A DNA stretch of 38,834 bases from UBA685 sp002299005 (GCA_963966775.1 CAXAAH010000012.1:1-38834), one strand, 5' to 3'. Positions 8,715-17,471 are shown, counted from the first letter of the stretch. Notes: generated from the letters alone by a model not told the origin. Translations and numbers: made by a program.

Positions 8715-9359
8715 ATGAAAGCCATTTTAATCGGGTCTATTGGCGCATTATGCGAGACATCTGAAATTCAGAGGCAATCTTTCAACCAAGCCTTAGCAGA
8801 ATATGATACAGGACTTTATTGGAATGTCGCACAATATTGCGCCTTAATTCGCGCACCTGGCGGCCTTCTACGCTTACAAAATCTGGGCATAAAGGACGAA
8901 GTGGCAAAAGCCATCCATAGCCGCAAGCAAGCCCTATTTGCAGAGCGCATCAAAGGTACGATTGCCCCGCGTGATGGCATCATCGAGCTGATAAATGAAT
9001 GCCATAAGCAGGATATAAAGCTCGGCTTTGTGACCAGCACGACCCTTGTTACATTACAAGCGGTGATGGAAGCGCTTGCGCCAATGATTGACTTTGACCG
9101 ATTTGATATCATCACAGATGCCAGCCATGTGGCAAAGCCAAAGCCGCATCCAGATATCTATCATCACGCCCTTCATGAATTGGCGATAAACGCAGATGAC
9201 GCGCTTGTCATCGAAGATAGTGAAGCCAATGCCAATGCCGCACAAAAAGCTGGTCTGCGGTGCTTGTTTACGCCGGGCGAATATCAGATGGCAGATATTC
9301 AGACCCTCGTCACAGCCTCGTATGATGAATGTGCGTCCCTATGGCAAAAAGCGGCGTAA
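8715..9359 (+). CDS. HAD-superfamily protein (CbbY/PGM-like) with degenerate motif I
   Basis: A 214-residue HAD-fold protein. Motif II (GFVTSTT near 100), motif III lysine (AKPKPHPDIYHHAL near 138) and motif IV (ALVIEDSEANANAAQKAG near 157) fit the beta-phosphoglucomutase/phosphoglycolate phosphatase branch. The N-terminal motif I, normally DxDGTL/V, reads GSIGAL: the nucleophilic Asp is Gly7 and the acid/base Asp is Ile9. It therefore may not be a classical phosphatase. Start at the ATG 8715 with AGGAG six bases upstream. It is divergent from the Gfo/Idh gene across about 180 bases and convergent with the MFS gene. Confidence 0.8.
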   Translation: MKAILIGSIGALCETSEIQRQSFNQALAEYDTGLYWNVAQYCALIRAPGGLLRLQNLGIKDEVAKAIHSRKQALFAERIKGTIAPRDGIIELINECHKQDIKLGFVTSTTLVTLQAVMEALAPMIDFDRFDIITDASHVAKPKPHPDIYHHALHELAINADDALVIEDSEANANAAQKAGLRCLFTPGEYQMADIQTLVTASYDECASLWQKAA

Positions 9360-9372
9360 CATACAGCTGATA

Positions 9373-10569
9373 TTAGGCCACTTTTTTAGCTTTTCTCTCT
9401 TTGCGCAGAATATGAATAATGCAGGCCAATGAAATACACGCCATCGCAAGGATGCCAACAAAGCCTATCTGCACATTATCTGCCGCGCCAAGGGCGATGA
9501 CAACAGCCCCGCCAACACCGCCCACAACCATTGTCACAGCCCCAATGAGGCCAGAGGCTGTGCCGGCATTTGCGCGCGCCGCACTAATGCCGCCGATTGT
9601 GGCATTCGCCACGGTTAGCCCATTACCAAACCCAAAAGCAGCACAAGGCAGCGCAAAGGCAAGCGGCTCTGTCGCGCCTGATAGCTGGACAAACACCAAG
9701 GCGGTCAGTGATGTAACGGCCAAAATACAACCGGTAAAGGTCGCAATGGCAACACCCTTTTTCACCATATAAAGTCGGTTGAATAAATTACCTGCCACAT
9801 AGCCTACGGGCGTCATCGCAAAATAAAACCCAAAGGCAAGACTGTTGACGCCAATGGCCTCATAAGCATAGGGGATGAAGGCGTTCATCGTGAAAAAGGC
9901 CCCAACCTGCAAAGAAGACACAATCATAAATGACACGAAAACAGGATTAGTCAGCACCTGCTGATAGCCATTTATAACGGTTGCCAATTGCAGTGATTGC
10001 CCCGTGCTTGGGTTTGTTTCTGGCAAGAATACAAAACTACCCAACAGCAAGATGAACCCTGCTATAAAAATCAGCCCCATCACACCCTGCCAGCCAAACA
10101 GGAACACAATCGTGCCACCAAAGATAAGCGCCAGCATTGGCACAATCGCTTGAATTGTTTGCACCGTTGCCATCGCCTTTGCGGCATCTTCTTTGGCAAA
10201 GTAATCATTCACCATCGTGCGGCCCATCGAAATACACGCCCCCGCGCCAAGCCCTTGCAGGACACGGCACAAGGTCAGCAACGTGATATCTGTGACCATC
10301 AGCGCAAACAGACCGCCAAGTGTGATAAATAACGCACCCATCCGAAAGAAAATACGGCGCCCAAACACATCAGATAAAGGCCCGTAAAATAACTGGCCAC
10401 CAGCAAGCATCGCAAGATAGGCGGTTAGCAAATACTGAACCCGGTTAGGGTCTATCTGCAAATCTCGCGATATAACAGGCAATGCAGGCGTGATAAGCGT
10501 AATGCCCATCACCGCACTGCCCGTGCCAAGAGCGAGCAGCCATAGAGGCAGAGTTTTTTGAGATGCCAA
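9373..10569 (-). CDS. MFS drug/metabolite exporter, Bcr/CflA type
   Basis: A 398-residue major facilitator with about 12 hydrophobic segments. The Bcr/CflA signature is visible in TPALPVISRDLQID near 28, the motif A loop GPLSDVFGRRIFFRMGAL (about 63-80) and LQGLGAGACISMGRTMVNDYF (about 105-125). Translation appears to begin at a TTG (10569) with AAGGAT 8 bases upstream, since no ATG is nearby before the first helix. It is the last gene of the lig operon, 12 bases after the dehydrogenase. Export of a toxic pathway intermediate, or transport of an aromatic acid, is plausible but is inferred from position only. Confidence 0.85.
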   Translation of the reverse strand: MASQKTLPLWLLALGTGSAVMGITLITPALPVISRDLQIDPNRVQYLLTAYLAMLAGGQLFYGPLSDVFGRRIFFRMGALFITLGGLFALMVTDITLLTLCRVLQGLGAGACISMGRTMVNDYFAKEDAAKAMATVQTIQAIVPMLALIFGGTIVFLFGWQGVMGLIFIAGFILLLGSFVFLPETNPSTGQSLQLATVINGYQQVLTNPVFVSFMIVSSLQVGAFFTMNAFIPYAYEAIGVNSLAFGFYFAMTPVGYVAGNLFNRLYMVKKGVAIATFTGCILAVTSLTALVFVQLSGATEPLAFALPCAAFGFGNGLTVANATIGGISAARANAGTASGLIGAVTMVVGGVGGAVVIALGAADNVQIGFVGILAMACISLACIIHILRKERKAKKVA

Positions 10570-10581
10570 AAGAGCTATCCT

Positions 10582-11460
10582 TTATTTTGAGTTTTGAGCT
10601 GCACGCATAAGCGGTGCCAATTGCGCCCTATCTTGCGGTATACCATCTTCGAAGTGATCACCGATAGCCATGTCGGCCAGCCTGTCTTGCATGCGGGCAA
10701 TGGCCTCTGACATGTCCGATGAGAGGCCAAGCTCATCAAGTGTCTTTGCCACCTCGCGCATTTCAGCGGCGCGCCTGCGGCCATGGGTGGCCGCTCGTTC
10801 CATCACATAATCAGCCAGAGCCGGCATATCAGCAATACCAAGCGTCTTACCAGCCGATGACAAAATACGCTCATCAAGGCCAAGCCCTTGTGAGGCTATA
10901 ACTGATTCAGAGATGATGCATTCCATGCCCTTGATAAGGATAGAGCGCAGCATTTTTACCACCGATGCTTGGCCAATATCTGTGCCTTCCCACCCATAGG
11001 AAAAAGCAAGCGCATCAAAGATAGGCATAATTTCTGCCTCATTTGCCCCTGCCAATAGGACAGGTGTTTTATGACCGCGCGGATTGATAGGCGCCATAAT
11101 CGCCATGTCACAATAGCACGCGCCCGCCTCTTGGATAATATCGGCCGCCTGCCTCTTTGTGCCAGGCGAGACGCTGTTACCATCAAGGAAGTGATGCGCT
11201 TTGCCCAGATAAGATGCGATAGATTGTGCGGCATTCACCGCCTCATCTGCGGTCACAACGCTGATGATGATGTCACAGGTCGCGGCCAAATCAGACGGGC
11301 TGTCGCATAATCGCCCCTCTGTTGAGGCCATAATAGAGGCTATGACAGAGGTCGGCGCTTTATCATAGGCCGCGATAATCAGGGATGGATCTTGCGCCTT
11401 TAGTGAGGCCGCCATTGCCTGACCTGCTTCACCAAACCCTAGAAAGCCAAAACTTGTCAT
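10582..11460 (-). CDS. NAD(P)-binding dehydrogenase with DUF1932-type C-terminal domain
   Basis: A 292-residue protein of the 6-phosphogluconate/3-hydroxyisobutyrate dehydrogenase superfamily. GFLGFGEAGQAMAASL at the N-terminus is the Rossmann motif; FLDGNSVSPGTKRQAADI (about 92-109) matches the family's substrate loop; the conserved Lys lies in QASVVKMLRSILIKGMECI (about 164-182). The C-terminal half looks like DUF1932. It follows ligJ by 18 bases and precedes the MFS gene by 12. Its role in the protocatechuate operon is unknown: the classical pathway needs no such step. It may handle a side substrate or a methylated or reduced intermediate. Confidence 0.82.
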   Translation of the reverse strand: MTSFGFLGFGEAGQAMAASLKAQDPSLIIAAYDKAPTSVIASIMASTEGRLCDSPSDLAATCDIIISVVTADEAVNAAQSIASYLGKAHHFLDGNSVSPGTKRQAADIIQEAGACYCDMAIMAPINPRGHKTPVLLAGANEAEIMPIFDALAFSYGWEGTDIGQASVVKMLRSILIKGMECIISESVIASQGLGLDERILSSAGKTLGIADMPALADYVMERAATHGRRRAAEMREVAKTLDELGLSSDMSEAIARMQDRLADMAIGDHFEDGIPQDRAQLAPLMRAAQNSK

Positions 11461-11478
11461 GCGACTATCACTACCTTT

Positions 11479-12504
11479 TTATGAAGAAAAATCATACGCC
11501 GCAAGACGCGAGAACACATTTTGCGTATTGCCAGAGAAAATCATCTCTTTCTGCTTTTGATCAAGCGCGCGATTACCATCAATATAACGCTTTGTATCAT
11601 CATAATAATGGCCCGAACGCGGATCAATACCACGCACCGCGCCAATCATCTCAGAGGCAAAGAGGATGTTCTTTGTTGGGATAACATCAAGCAACATATC
11701 AATGCCATCTTGGTGATAAACGCAGGTATCAAAATAGATATTATTCAGCACACGTTCATCTAAATCACCTAGACCCTTATCTTGGGCAATGCCGCGGAAA
11801 CGACCCCAATGATAAGGCACAGCACCGCCGCCATGCGGGATGATAATCTTCAATTCTGGAAAATCCTTGAACACATCAGAGAACATCAAATGCACAAAGG
11901 CTGTGGTATCCGCCCCAAGATAATAGCTTGAGGTTGTATCAAGGCTTGAATGACAGGCGCCTGAGACATGGATCATGGCTGGCACATCAAGCTCAACCAT
12001 CTTTTCATATAATGGGTACCAATAACGGTCGCCAAGGCGCGCATCGCGCCAAAACCCACCAGATGGGTCAGGGTTCAGGTTACAACCGATAAAGCCCATC
12101 TGATTAGCACAGCGCTCTAGCTCAGCAACAGAGGTATCAATGGCTGTCTCTGGTGATTGCGGCAATTGGCATACAGGCACGAAATTTGTCGGGAATAAAT
12201 CACAGACACGCTTAATCAAATCATTCTGCTGTTCAGTCCATGCTTGCGAGGTTGACGCATTACCAACATGGTGCCCCATCCAGCTGGCACGTGGTGAGAA
12301 AATCGTCACATCTGTGCCGCGTTCTTGCTGTAATTTCAACTGGTTAGAGGCAATGCTCTCTCTAATCTCATCATCAGAGACAGTGATCTCACCCTTTTCA
12401 AAAATATGATTAGGTTCTTTTTTAAGCGCCTCTTTTTGCGCATTGCGATAGGCCTCAACCGCAGGCGGTGTTGTTGTGTAATGGCCGTGACAATCAATGA
12501 TCAT
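11479..12504 (-). CDS. ligJ: 4-oxalomesaconate hydratase
   Basis: Amidohydrolase-fold enzyme of 341 residues, which from memory is the length of LigJ from Sphingobium SYK-6. It hydrates 4-oxalomesaconate to 4-carboxy-4-hydroxy-2-oxoadipate. Metal-binding DCHGHY is at residues 3-8; TIFSPRASWMGHHVG (about 69), LERCANQMGFIGCNLNPDP (about 131), MIHVSGACHSS (about 175) and IIPHGGGAVPYHWGRFRG (about 222) closely follow LigJ. The ATG at 12504 is chosen over one six codons upstream: AGGAGG precedes it by about 7 bases and it overlaps the ligK stop as ATGA. Sixth step of the pathway, between ligK and the dehydrogenase. Confidence 0.93.
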   Translation of the reverse strand: MIIDCHGHYTTTPPAVEAYRNAQKEALKKEPNHIFEKGEITVSDDEIRESIASNQLKLQQERGTDVTIFSPRASWMGHHVGNASTSQAWTEQQNDLIKRVCDLFPTNFVPVCQLPQSPETAIDTSVAELERCANQMGFIGCNLNPDPSGGFWRDARLGDRYWYPLYEKMVELDVPAMIHVSGACHSSLDTTSSYYLGADTTAFVHLMFSDVFKDFPELKIIIPHGGGAVPYHWGRFRGIAQDKGLGDLDERVLNNIYFDTCVYHQDGIDMLLDVIPTKNILFASEMIGAVRGIDPRSGHYYDDTKRYIDGNRALDQKQKEMIFSGNTQNVFSRLAAYDFSS

Positions 12505-13232
12505 TTCTTGCCTCCTGTGCAATCAACGCCGTTATAGACGCCTAAATCTGAGATATCTTCAAGGTAGCTAAAGCCAGCCTCTTCAAGGCGCGGGCGCATA
12601 TTATAAATATCAAGCCCCAACTCACCATTGGCAAGACGCACCCGCTTTGCTTCTTCATTATCTGTGCGTGCGGTCGATTTTTCTAGCACATCACCCGCAT
12701 CAGCGCGCGCGACCACACAAACCCCATCATCATCAGCGACAATCACATCACCTGGCATCACCAAAACACCTGCGCAAACCACAGGCACATTCACCGCACC
12801 AAGCGTGTTTTTCACCGTGCCTTTTGATGAGATAGCTCTTGACCATACAGGGAAATCCATCTCTTCCAAATCAGCGATATCACGCACACCAGCGTCAATC
12901 ACAAGCCCCTTAACGCCGCGTGCTTGGCATGAGGTCGCAAGCAAATCACCGAAAAAGCCATCTGTGTTATCTGTTGTCAGGCCGACCACCAGAATATCCC
13001 CTGGCTGGCAAAGCTCAATCGCCACATGCAGCATCCAATTATCACCTGGTTGAGCCAAAATTGTCACAGCCGTGCCACCAATGCGCGCGCCCTTATAAAC
13101 AGGGCGCATATTCGGTTTCATCAGCCCTGTGCGACCTTGCGCTTCATGGACGGTTGAGGCGCCTTGCACACCAAGCGCATCTGCGGTTTGGCTATCTGCG
13201 CGGTGAATATTTTTGACAGCAACATGTCTCAT
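12501..13232 (-). CDS. ligK: 4-carboxy-4-hydroxy-2-oxoadipate aldolase
   Basis: RraA-fold class II aldolase of 243 residues that splits 4-carboxy-4-hydroxy-2-oxoadipate into pyruvate and oxaloacetate, the last step of 4,5-cleavage. The family pattern is clear: VQGASTVHEAQGRTGLM (about 23), PGDNWMLHVAIELCQPGDILVV (about 62), FFGDLLATSCQARGVKGLVIDAGVRD (about 93-118, with the metal-linked Asp and catalytic Arg region) and PGDVIVADDDGVCVV (about 158). AGGAGAG lies about 9 bases before the ATG. Its TGA overlaps the ligJ start by four bases. Oxaloacetate decarboxylase side activity is known in the family. Confidence 0.93.
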   Translation of the reverse strand: MRHVAVKNIHRADSQTADALGVQGASTVHEAQGRTGLMKPNMRPVYKGARIGGTAVTILAQPGDNWMLHVAIELCQPGDILVVGLTTDNTDGFFGDLLATSCQARGVKGLVIDAGVRDIADLEEMDFPVWSRAISSKGTVKNTLGAVNVPVVCAGVLVMPGDVIVADDDGVCVVARADAGDVLEKSTARTDNEEAKRVRLANGELGLDIYNMRPRLEEAGFSYLEDISDLGVYNGVDCTGGKK

Positions 13233-13257
13233 AGCTTTTCACTCTCCTGATTTTTTA

Positions 13258-14151
13258 TCAAAAGCCATAAAGGCGGGCTGGATTATCAACTAGAATCTTT
13301 TTCTGCAAGCTTTCATCACGCGCCAAAAGTGGCACAAGGTCAAGCAAATCGCCATCATTTGGCATGTGTTTTTTGATATTTGGATGCGGCCAATCTGTGC
13401 CCCATAAAATACGGTCAGGGCAAATCTCAACCAATTCCTGCGCATAAGGCACGGCATCATAAAAAGGCGGGCCAGCGGCTGAGATACGCTCAGAGCCACA
13501 GATTTTCACCCACCAATTATCGCGTTGCACAAAATTCTTCAAAATCTGAAACGCCTTTTGATGCACCCCGCCAGAGGTTGGCACACGCCCCATATGGTCA
13601 ACAATGATATCCATATCGAACTTCAAAAAGAAATCTTCAAAGGCAATGATATCTTCAGCATTCACATGAATGACCAAATGCCAGCCAAGCGGCTTTACGC
13701 GTGTTAGCACGCGCTCCATCATCTCAAGATCAGGCGTGCCACCTAGATGGGTCACAAAATTAAAGCGCACACCGCGCACACCGCCTGCATCTAGATCGGC
13801 AAAATCTTCATCTGAAAAACTATCATTCGCGATACAAACGCCGCGATATTTATCAGGCGCAGAGGCAATCGCATCCATCATTGCGCGGTTATCAGGACCA
13901 TGACAGCTTGCCTGCACAATAACCGCACGCTCAATGCCAAGCTTTGCATGCAAGCGCGCTAAATCATCCTTAGAGCCATCAGGCGGATGATAGGTTGAGC
14001 TTGGATGATAGGGAAATTCTTCATGCGGGCCAAAGACATGGCAATGCGCATCACACGCGCCTGCAGGTGGTACAAAAGATGGCTGTTTGGTATCTGGATC
14101 TGGTGGCATACAGCTTTTCTTGCCTGTCACAGGATGTGTATAGTCAGTCAT
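13258..14151 (-). CDS. ligI: 2-pyrone-4,6-dicarboxylate lactonase
   Basis: Amidohydrolase-superfamily enzyme of 297 residues that hydrolyses 2-pyrone-4,6-dicarboxylate to 4-oxalomesaconate. Matches LigI throughout: CDAHCHVFGPHEEFPY (about 27-42), RAVIVQASCHGPDNRAMMDAI (about 72), GVRGVRFNFVTHLGG (about 123), DMDIIVDHMGRV (about 177) and RILWGTDWPHPN (about 247, with the conserved Asp). Start is set at 14151, where GGGGA lies 7 bases upstream; an upstream ATG at 14172 would add seven residues but has no SD. It follows ligU by 26 bases (5 with the longer start). Confidence 0.94.
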   Translation of the reverse strand: MTDYTHPVTGKKSCMPPDPDTKQPSFVPPAGACDAHCHVFGPHEEFPYHPSSTYHPPDGSKDDLARLHAKLGIERAVIVQASCHGPDNRAMMDAIASAPDKYRGVCIANDSFSDEDFADLDAGGVRGVRFNFVTHLGGTPDLEMMERVLTRVKPLGWHLVIHVNAEDIIAFEDFFLKFDMDIIVDHMGRVPTSGGVHQKAFQILKNFVQRDNWWVKICGSERISAAGPPFYDAVPYAQELVEICPDRILWGTDWPHPNIKKHMPNDGDLLDLVPLLARDESLQKKILVDNPARLYGF

Positions 14152-14177
14152 CTCTTTATCCCCATCTGTCATCTAAT

Positions 14178-15266
14178 TTATGCTTTAGTCTGTATTATTG
14201 ATTGGGGCACAAAGGCATCACCTCTGGCCAGCAAGCGTGTTGTACGAAGCAAGCCTGATTGGACAATCGCCCCATCTTCAAATGTTAATTGCACATCAAA
14301 CACACCAGAGGGATGCTCAATGCAAAGCTGTTTGACATCGCCGTCTGGCACATCGGCCAAATCAGCGACCGCGCTATCAGCAAGGCACGCCGCGCTTGCC
14401 GCTGTGACCGCGCCCAATACGCCGATTGCCTTGTGACAGGCTTTGGGAATGAAGGTGCGCGTGCTAAAGGCACCATCGCCTGTTGCCCGCGATACAAGGC
14501 ACATTTTTGGCACAGCTCTCGCGCTGACATCGCCTAGATTCATCATCGGCCCGACTTGCAGGCGAATTGATTCAAGGCGTGCTTTTAAATCCTCATTCTG
14601 ATTAAGCTCATCAGGCGTCTCAGTGCCTATCAGGCCAAAATCTTCTGCACGCAACATGACAACAGGCATCCCATTATCAATACAGGTTACCCGCACCCCA
14701 TCAATCACATCACAGGCATTGCCCGTCGGCAGCATATCCCCGCATAGCGAGCCCGCAAGCCCCTCATAACGGCAAATCACAGGCGCAGAGGTGCCACTAA
14801 CACCATCAATCGCCGCCTCACCTTCATAAATCGGCAGACCGTTCTCAATCGGGAAATCCAGATGGCAGAGCTTGCCACTATTTTCCATATATACGGTGAT
14901 AGAACAGCTATCGCCCTCACGCTTAACACGGCCTGTTTCAAGCGCAAACGCACCAACACCCGCGAGGATATTGCCGCAATTTGGCGTATCATCCAGCCTA
15001 TCTTCGCCAATAATCGCCTGAATAAAGCGATAATCAATATCAACGCCCTCTCTCTCAGAGGCTTTGATAACCGCAATTTTCGATGACAGAGGATCACCGC
15101 CGCCAAGACCATCAATCTGGCGTGCATCACCATACGCGCCCATGATCCATTTCAGCACCGCATCACGCACAGCCCCCTCTTCAGGCAGATCAGCATCATG
15201 CAGATAAATGCCTTTAGAGCTGCCGCCTCTTATTTGAAGAAAGGGAATTGCGTGCTGGTTGCTCAT
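14178..15266 (-). CDS. ligU: 4-oxalomesaconate tautomerase (PrpF family)
   Basis: PrpF-like isomerase of 362 residues converting the keto and enol forms of 4-oxalomesaconate so that LigJ can hydrate it (LigU/GalD). RGGSSKGIYLHDADLP near residue 13, IDGLGGGDPLSSKIAVI near 50, DDTPNCGNILAGVGAFALE near 93 and GVRVTCIDNGMPVVMLRAED near 188 are typical of PrpF proteins. A role as an aconitate isomerase is ruled unlikely by the surrounding lig genes. The ATG overlaps the ligC stop as ATGA, so translation is coupled. Confidence 0.92.
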   Translation of the reverse strand: MSNQHAIPFLQIRGGSSKGIYLHDADLPEEGAVRDAVLKWIMGAYGDARQIDGLGGGDPLSSKIAVIKASEREGVDIDYRFIQAIIGEDRLDDTPNCGNILAGVGAFALETGRVKREGDSCSITVYMENSGKLCHLDFPIENGLPIYEGEAAIDGVSGTSAPVICRYEGLAGSLCGDMLPTGNACDVIDGVRVTCIDNGMPVVMLRAEDFGLIGTETPDELNQNEDLKARLESIRLQVGPMMNLGDVSARAVPKMCLVSRATGDGAFSTRTFIPKACHKAIGVLGAVTAASAACLADSAVADLADVPDGDVKQLCIEHPSGVFDVQLTFEDGAIVQSGLLRTTRLLARGDAFVPQSIIQTKA

Positions 15267-16219
15267 GAGGTCATCATCTGCTCAATTTCATTCATCACGG
15301 CCATAGCTGGCAGACATTGGCGCAAAGATGAATTTGGCTCTCGGCCGTCTTTGATTGCGGCAATAAATTCACGGTCAATCAATTCGATACCATTCATTGA
15401 GACATCAACTTGTGAGACATCAATCGGCTCATCCTTGCCATTAAACAAATCATCATAACGCGCCAAATAGGTGCCATTATCACAAATATAACGGAAGAAG
15501 GTGCCAAGCGGCCCGTCATTATTAAAAGATAAGGACAGGGTGCATAATTTCCCTGAAGGCGTCTTCATAATAATAGACATATCCATCGCGATCCCAAGGT
15601 CTGGATGCTTTGGCCCTTGCACGCCATGAACCTCAGAGACTTGCTCACCTGTTTGATACATGAACAAATCAATCGTATGGCACGCATGATGCCATAAGAG
15701 ATGATCTGTCCACGAACGAGGCTCGCCCTTGGCATTCATATTGGTACGGCGGAAGAAGTAAGTTTGCACATCCATCTGCTGGATAGATGTCTCACCTGCC
15801 GTGATAAGATTATGCATATATTGATGCGAGGGATTAAACCTGCGCACATGCCCTGCCATACCAACAAGACCTGTCTCAGCTTGCTTGGCGACCAAGGCTT
15901 GTGAATCGGCAAGCGTATCTGCCATCGGAATCTCAACAAGCACATGCTTGCCAGCTGCCATCGCCTTAATCCCTTGTTCAGCATGAAGCTGTGTCGGGGT
16001 TGACAGGATAACCGCATCTAGATCATCGCACGCAAGAAAGGCATCAAAATCATCAAACCGATGAGGCGCCCCAAAGGCATCACCACTGCGATTGGCTTTT
16101 TCCATAGTGGTGGCCATCACGGCGGTAATCTGCGCATCATCAATCGCGGCAAGTGCCTCTAAATGCTTTGTGCCAAAAGCGCCATTGGCACCTGCGACAC
16201 CGATACGAATTTTTGTCAT
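15263..16219 (-). CDS. ligC: 4-carboxy-2-hydroxymuconate-6-semialdehyde dehydrogenase
   Basis: Gfo/Idh/MocA-fold NAD(P)-dependent dehydrogenase of 318 residues, close to LigC in length and sequence. It oxidises the cyclised hemiacetal of the ring-cleavage product to 2-pyrone-4,6-dicarboxylate. Seen: IGVAGANGAFGTKHLEAL (Rossmann, 5-22), VILSTPTQLHAEQGI and AGKHVLVEIPMADT (about 75-105), RRTNMNAKGEPRSWTDHLLWHHACHTIDLF (about 166-195, split here only for length: the WHH and HTIDLF residues are the substrate site). The C-terminal FFRYICDNGTYLARYDDL also matches LigC. AAGGG sits about 9 bases before the ATG; it follows ligB by 21 bases. Confidence 0.94.
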   Translation of the reverse strand: MTKIRIGVAGANGAFGTKHLEALAAIDDAQITAVMATTMEKANRSGDAFGAPHRFDDFDAFLACDDLDAVILSTPTQLHAEQGIKAMAAGKHVLVEIPMADTLADSQALVAKQAETGLVGMAGHVRRFNPSHQYMHNLITAGETSIQQMDVQTYFFRRTNMNAKGEPRSWTDHLLWHHACHTIDLFMYQTGEQVSEVHGVQGPKHPDLGIAMDMSIIMKTPSGKLCTLSLSFNNDGPLGTFFRYICDNGTYLARYDDLFNGKDEPIDVSQVDVSMNGIELIDREFIAAIKDGREPNSSLRQCLPAMAVMNEIEQMMTS

Positions 16220-16240
16220 GACGTTAAGCCCTTTGCCAAA

Positions 16241-17083
16241 TTAGTCAGTATTCTCAAGAATAATCGCACCATAGGCCGTAGCCGATACAGGAATATGATA
16301 GAAGCGATAAATCTCATTCACCTTATCATTTAGCGCGCCGCGCATGACATTCCACATAATCATCTCAATACCTTCACAACCAGCATCTCTGATAAAATCA
16401 GTGTGCGGGATCTTGGCATTAGCCAGCGGGTCTGCTGTCAGATTATCAAGGAACGTTTTATCAAATTCAGGGTTCACAACACCTGCACGCTCACCGCCTA
16501 GCTGGTGCGATAGACCGCCTGTGCCCCAAATACCAACCGTGATATCATCAGGGAAACTTGCCACCGCTCTGCCAATCGCTTGGCCAAGCTTGTAACAACG
16601 CATGGCTGTTGGCAATGGGTGCTGAATCACATTCACGCATAAAGGAATAACAGATGTCGGCCATTCATCTGGCTGATCATACGCAATAGATAGCGGCACA
16701 GTACAGCCATGATCAACCTCAAGGCTGCCAGCGACTGCCATATCAAACTCATCTGCCATCAAGCTTTCAACAAGGTGCCAAGCCAACTCTGGATGACCTT
16801 TAAGGTTCGGCACTTTGCGCGGGCCCCACCCTTCATCAGCGGGGATAAATTCTTCGCCCACACCGATGGTGAAAGTTGAATAATTATCCAGCGAGTAAGA
16901 GGTCGCATGGTCATTAAAGACGATGATATTCACATCTGGCACATTATCCTTATGCCAGTCACGCAATGGCTGAAAGCCTGCGAATAATGGCTGCCAATAG
17001 GCTTCATCTGTTTTGCCATTATCCATAGCGGCGCCAACACCTGGCACGTGCGACGTACCCATACCTGCAATGATTTTAGCCAT
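16241..17083 (-). CDS. ligB: Protocatechuate 4,5-dioxygenase beta subunit
   Basis: The catalytic, Fe(II)-binding subunit (280 residues) of the extradiol type II dioxygenase that opens protocatechuate between C4 and C5. His12 in GTSHVPGVGAA and the His of FNDHATSY (about 57) are the iron ligands, with the Glu in GCEGIEMIMWNVMRGAL (about 240) as the third; VDHGCTVPLS (about 121) and GTGGLSHQLGGERAG (about 180, catalytic His) are also typical. The ATG at 17083 is chosen by AAGGA 8 bases upstream; an in-frame ATG at 17092 would add three residues. It overlaps the ligA stop by 8 bases, as expected for subunits made in equal amounts. Confidence 0.95.
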   Translation of the reverse strand: MAKIIAGMGTSHVPGVGAAMDNGKTDEAYWQPLFAGFQPLRDWHKDNVPDVNIIVFNDHATSYSLDNYSTFTIGVGEEFIPADEGWGPRKVPNLKGHPELAWHLVESLMADEFDMAVAGSLEVDHGCTVPLSIAYDQPDEWPTSVIPLCVNVIQHPLPTAMRCYKLGQAIGRAVASFPDDITVGIWGTGGLSHQLGGERAGVVNPEFDKTFLDNLTADPLANAKIPHTDFIRDAGCEGIEMIMWNVMRGALNDKVNEIYRFYHIPVSATAYGAIILENTD

Positions 17084-17471
17084 TTGACTCATCCTTATAT
17101 CTATTGCCCTCAATCGGGCGACCACCTGATAGCATCATTTTCTGAAACTCTTCAAAGCTCAGCTCAGGGCGTGACATTTGACCATACATCACCTGTGGCG
17201 GCTTTCTGTCATGGCTCACAAGCTTAAACGCATAGTAAACATTCGCGCCAAGATGCAATAAGCTTAGATATTCTCTATCCAAGACAGCTTGCTTTTGCTC
17301 ATCGCTCAGCTTGAACTTTGCGAGATAGCCAGCTTCATCTTGTGAAAACTCTTCTCTGCATTCCGCCTTATTAAGCGTCATCAAAAACATATTCAAATGA
17401 TAGCCCCTGCGATAGGTGCGGCTGTCCAGCACATAAGTGCCAGGCACATCATCATAGTCACGTGTGGTCAT
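17076..17471 (-). CDS. ligA: Protocatechuate 4,5-dioxygenase alpha subunit
   Basis: The small non-catalytic subunit, 131 residues, about the size of known LigA (139). PGTYVLDSRTYRRGYHLNMF near the N-terminus, LNKAECREEF, the acidic LSDEQKQAVLDREYLSLLHLGANVYYAFKL (helix, about 56-85) and YGQMSRPELSFEEFQKMMLSGGRP (C-terminal) match the LigA family. It caps the LigB active site. The ATG at 17471 is supported by AAAGGGAG about 8 bases upstream; longer in-frame readings pass that site. It is the first gene of the nine-gene operon and is divergent from the LysR gene. Confidence 0.93.
   Translation of the reverse strand: MTTRDYDDVPGTYVLDSRTYRRGYHLNMFLMTLNKAECREEFSQDEAGYLAKFKLSDEQKQAVLDREYLSLLHLGANVYYAFKLVSHDRKPPQVMYGQMSRPELSFEEFQKMMLSGGRPIEGNRYKDESNG

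Noticed and set aside
9997..10332. Histidine/glutamine-rich open frame antisense to the MFS gene
   Set aside because: Composition is the antisense of hydrophobic helices; no SD or family pattern.
12628..13053. 141-residue open frame on the plus strand inside ligK
   Set aside because: Ser/Thr/Pro-rich shadow of the well-matched ligK gene; no family resemblance.
15263..16219. ligC as a generic sugar dehydrogenase
   Set aside because: The substrate-site segment and whole length match LigC, and its neighbours are ligB and ligU.
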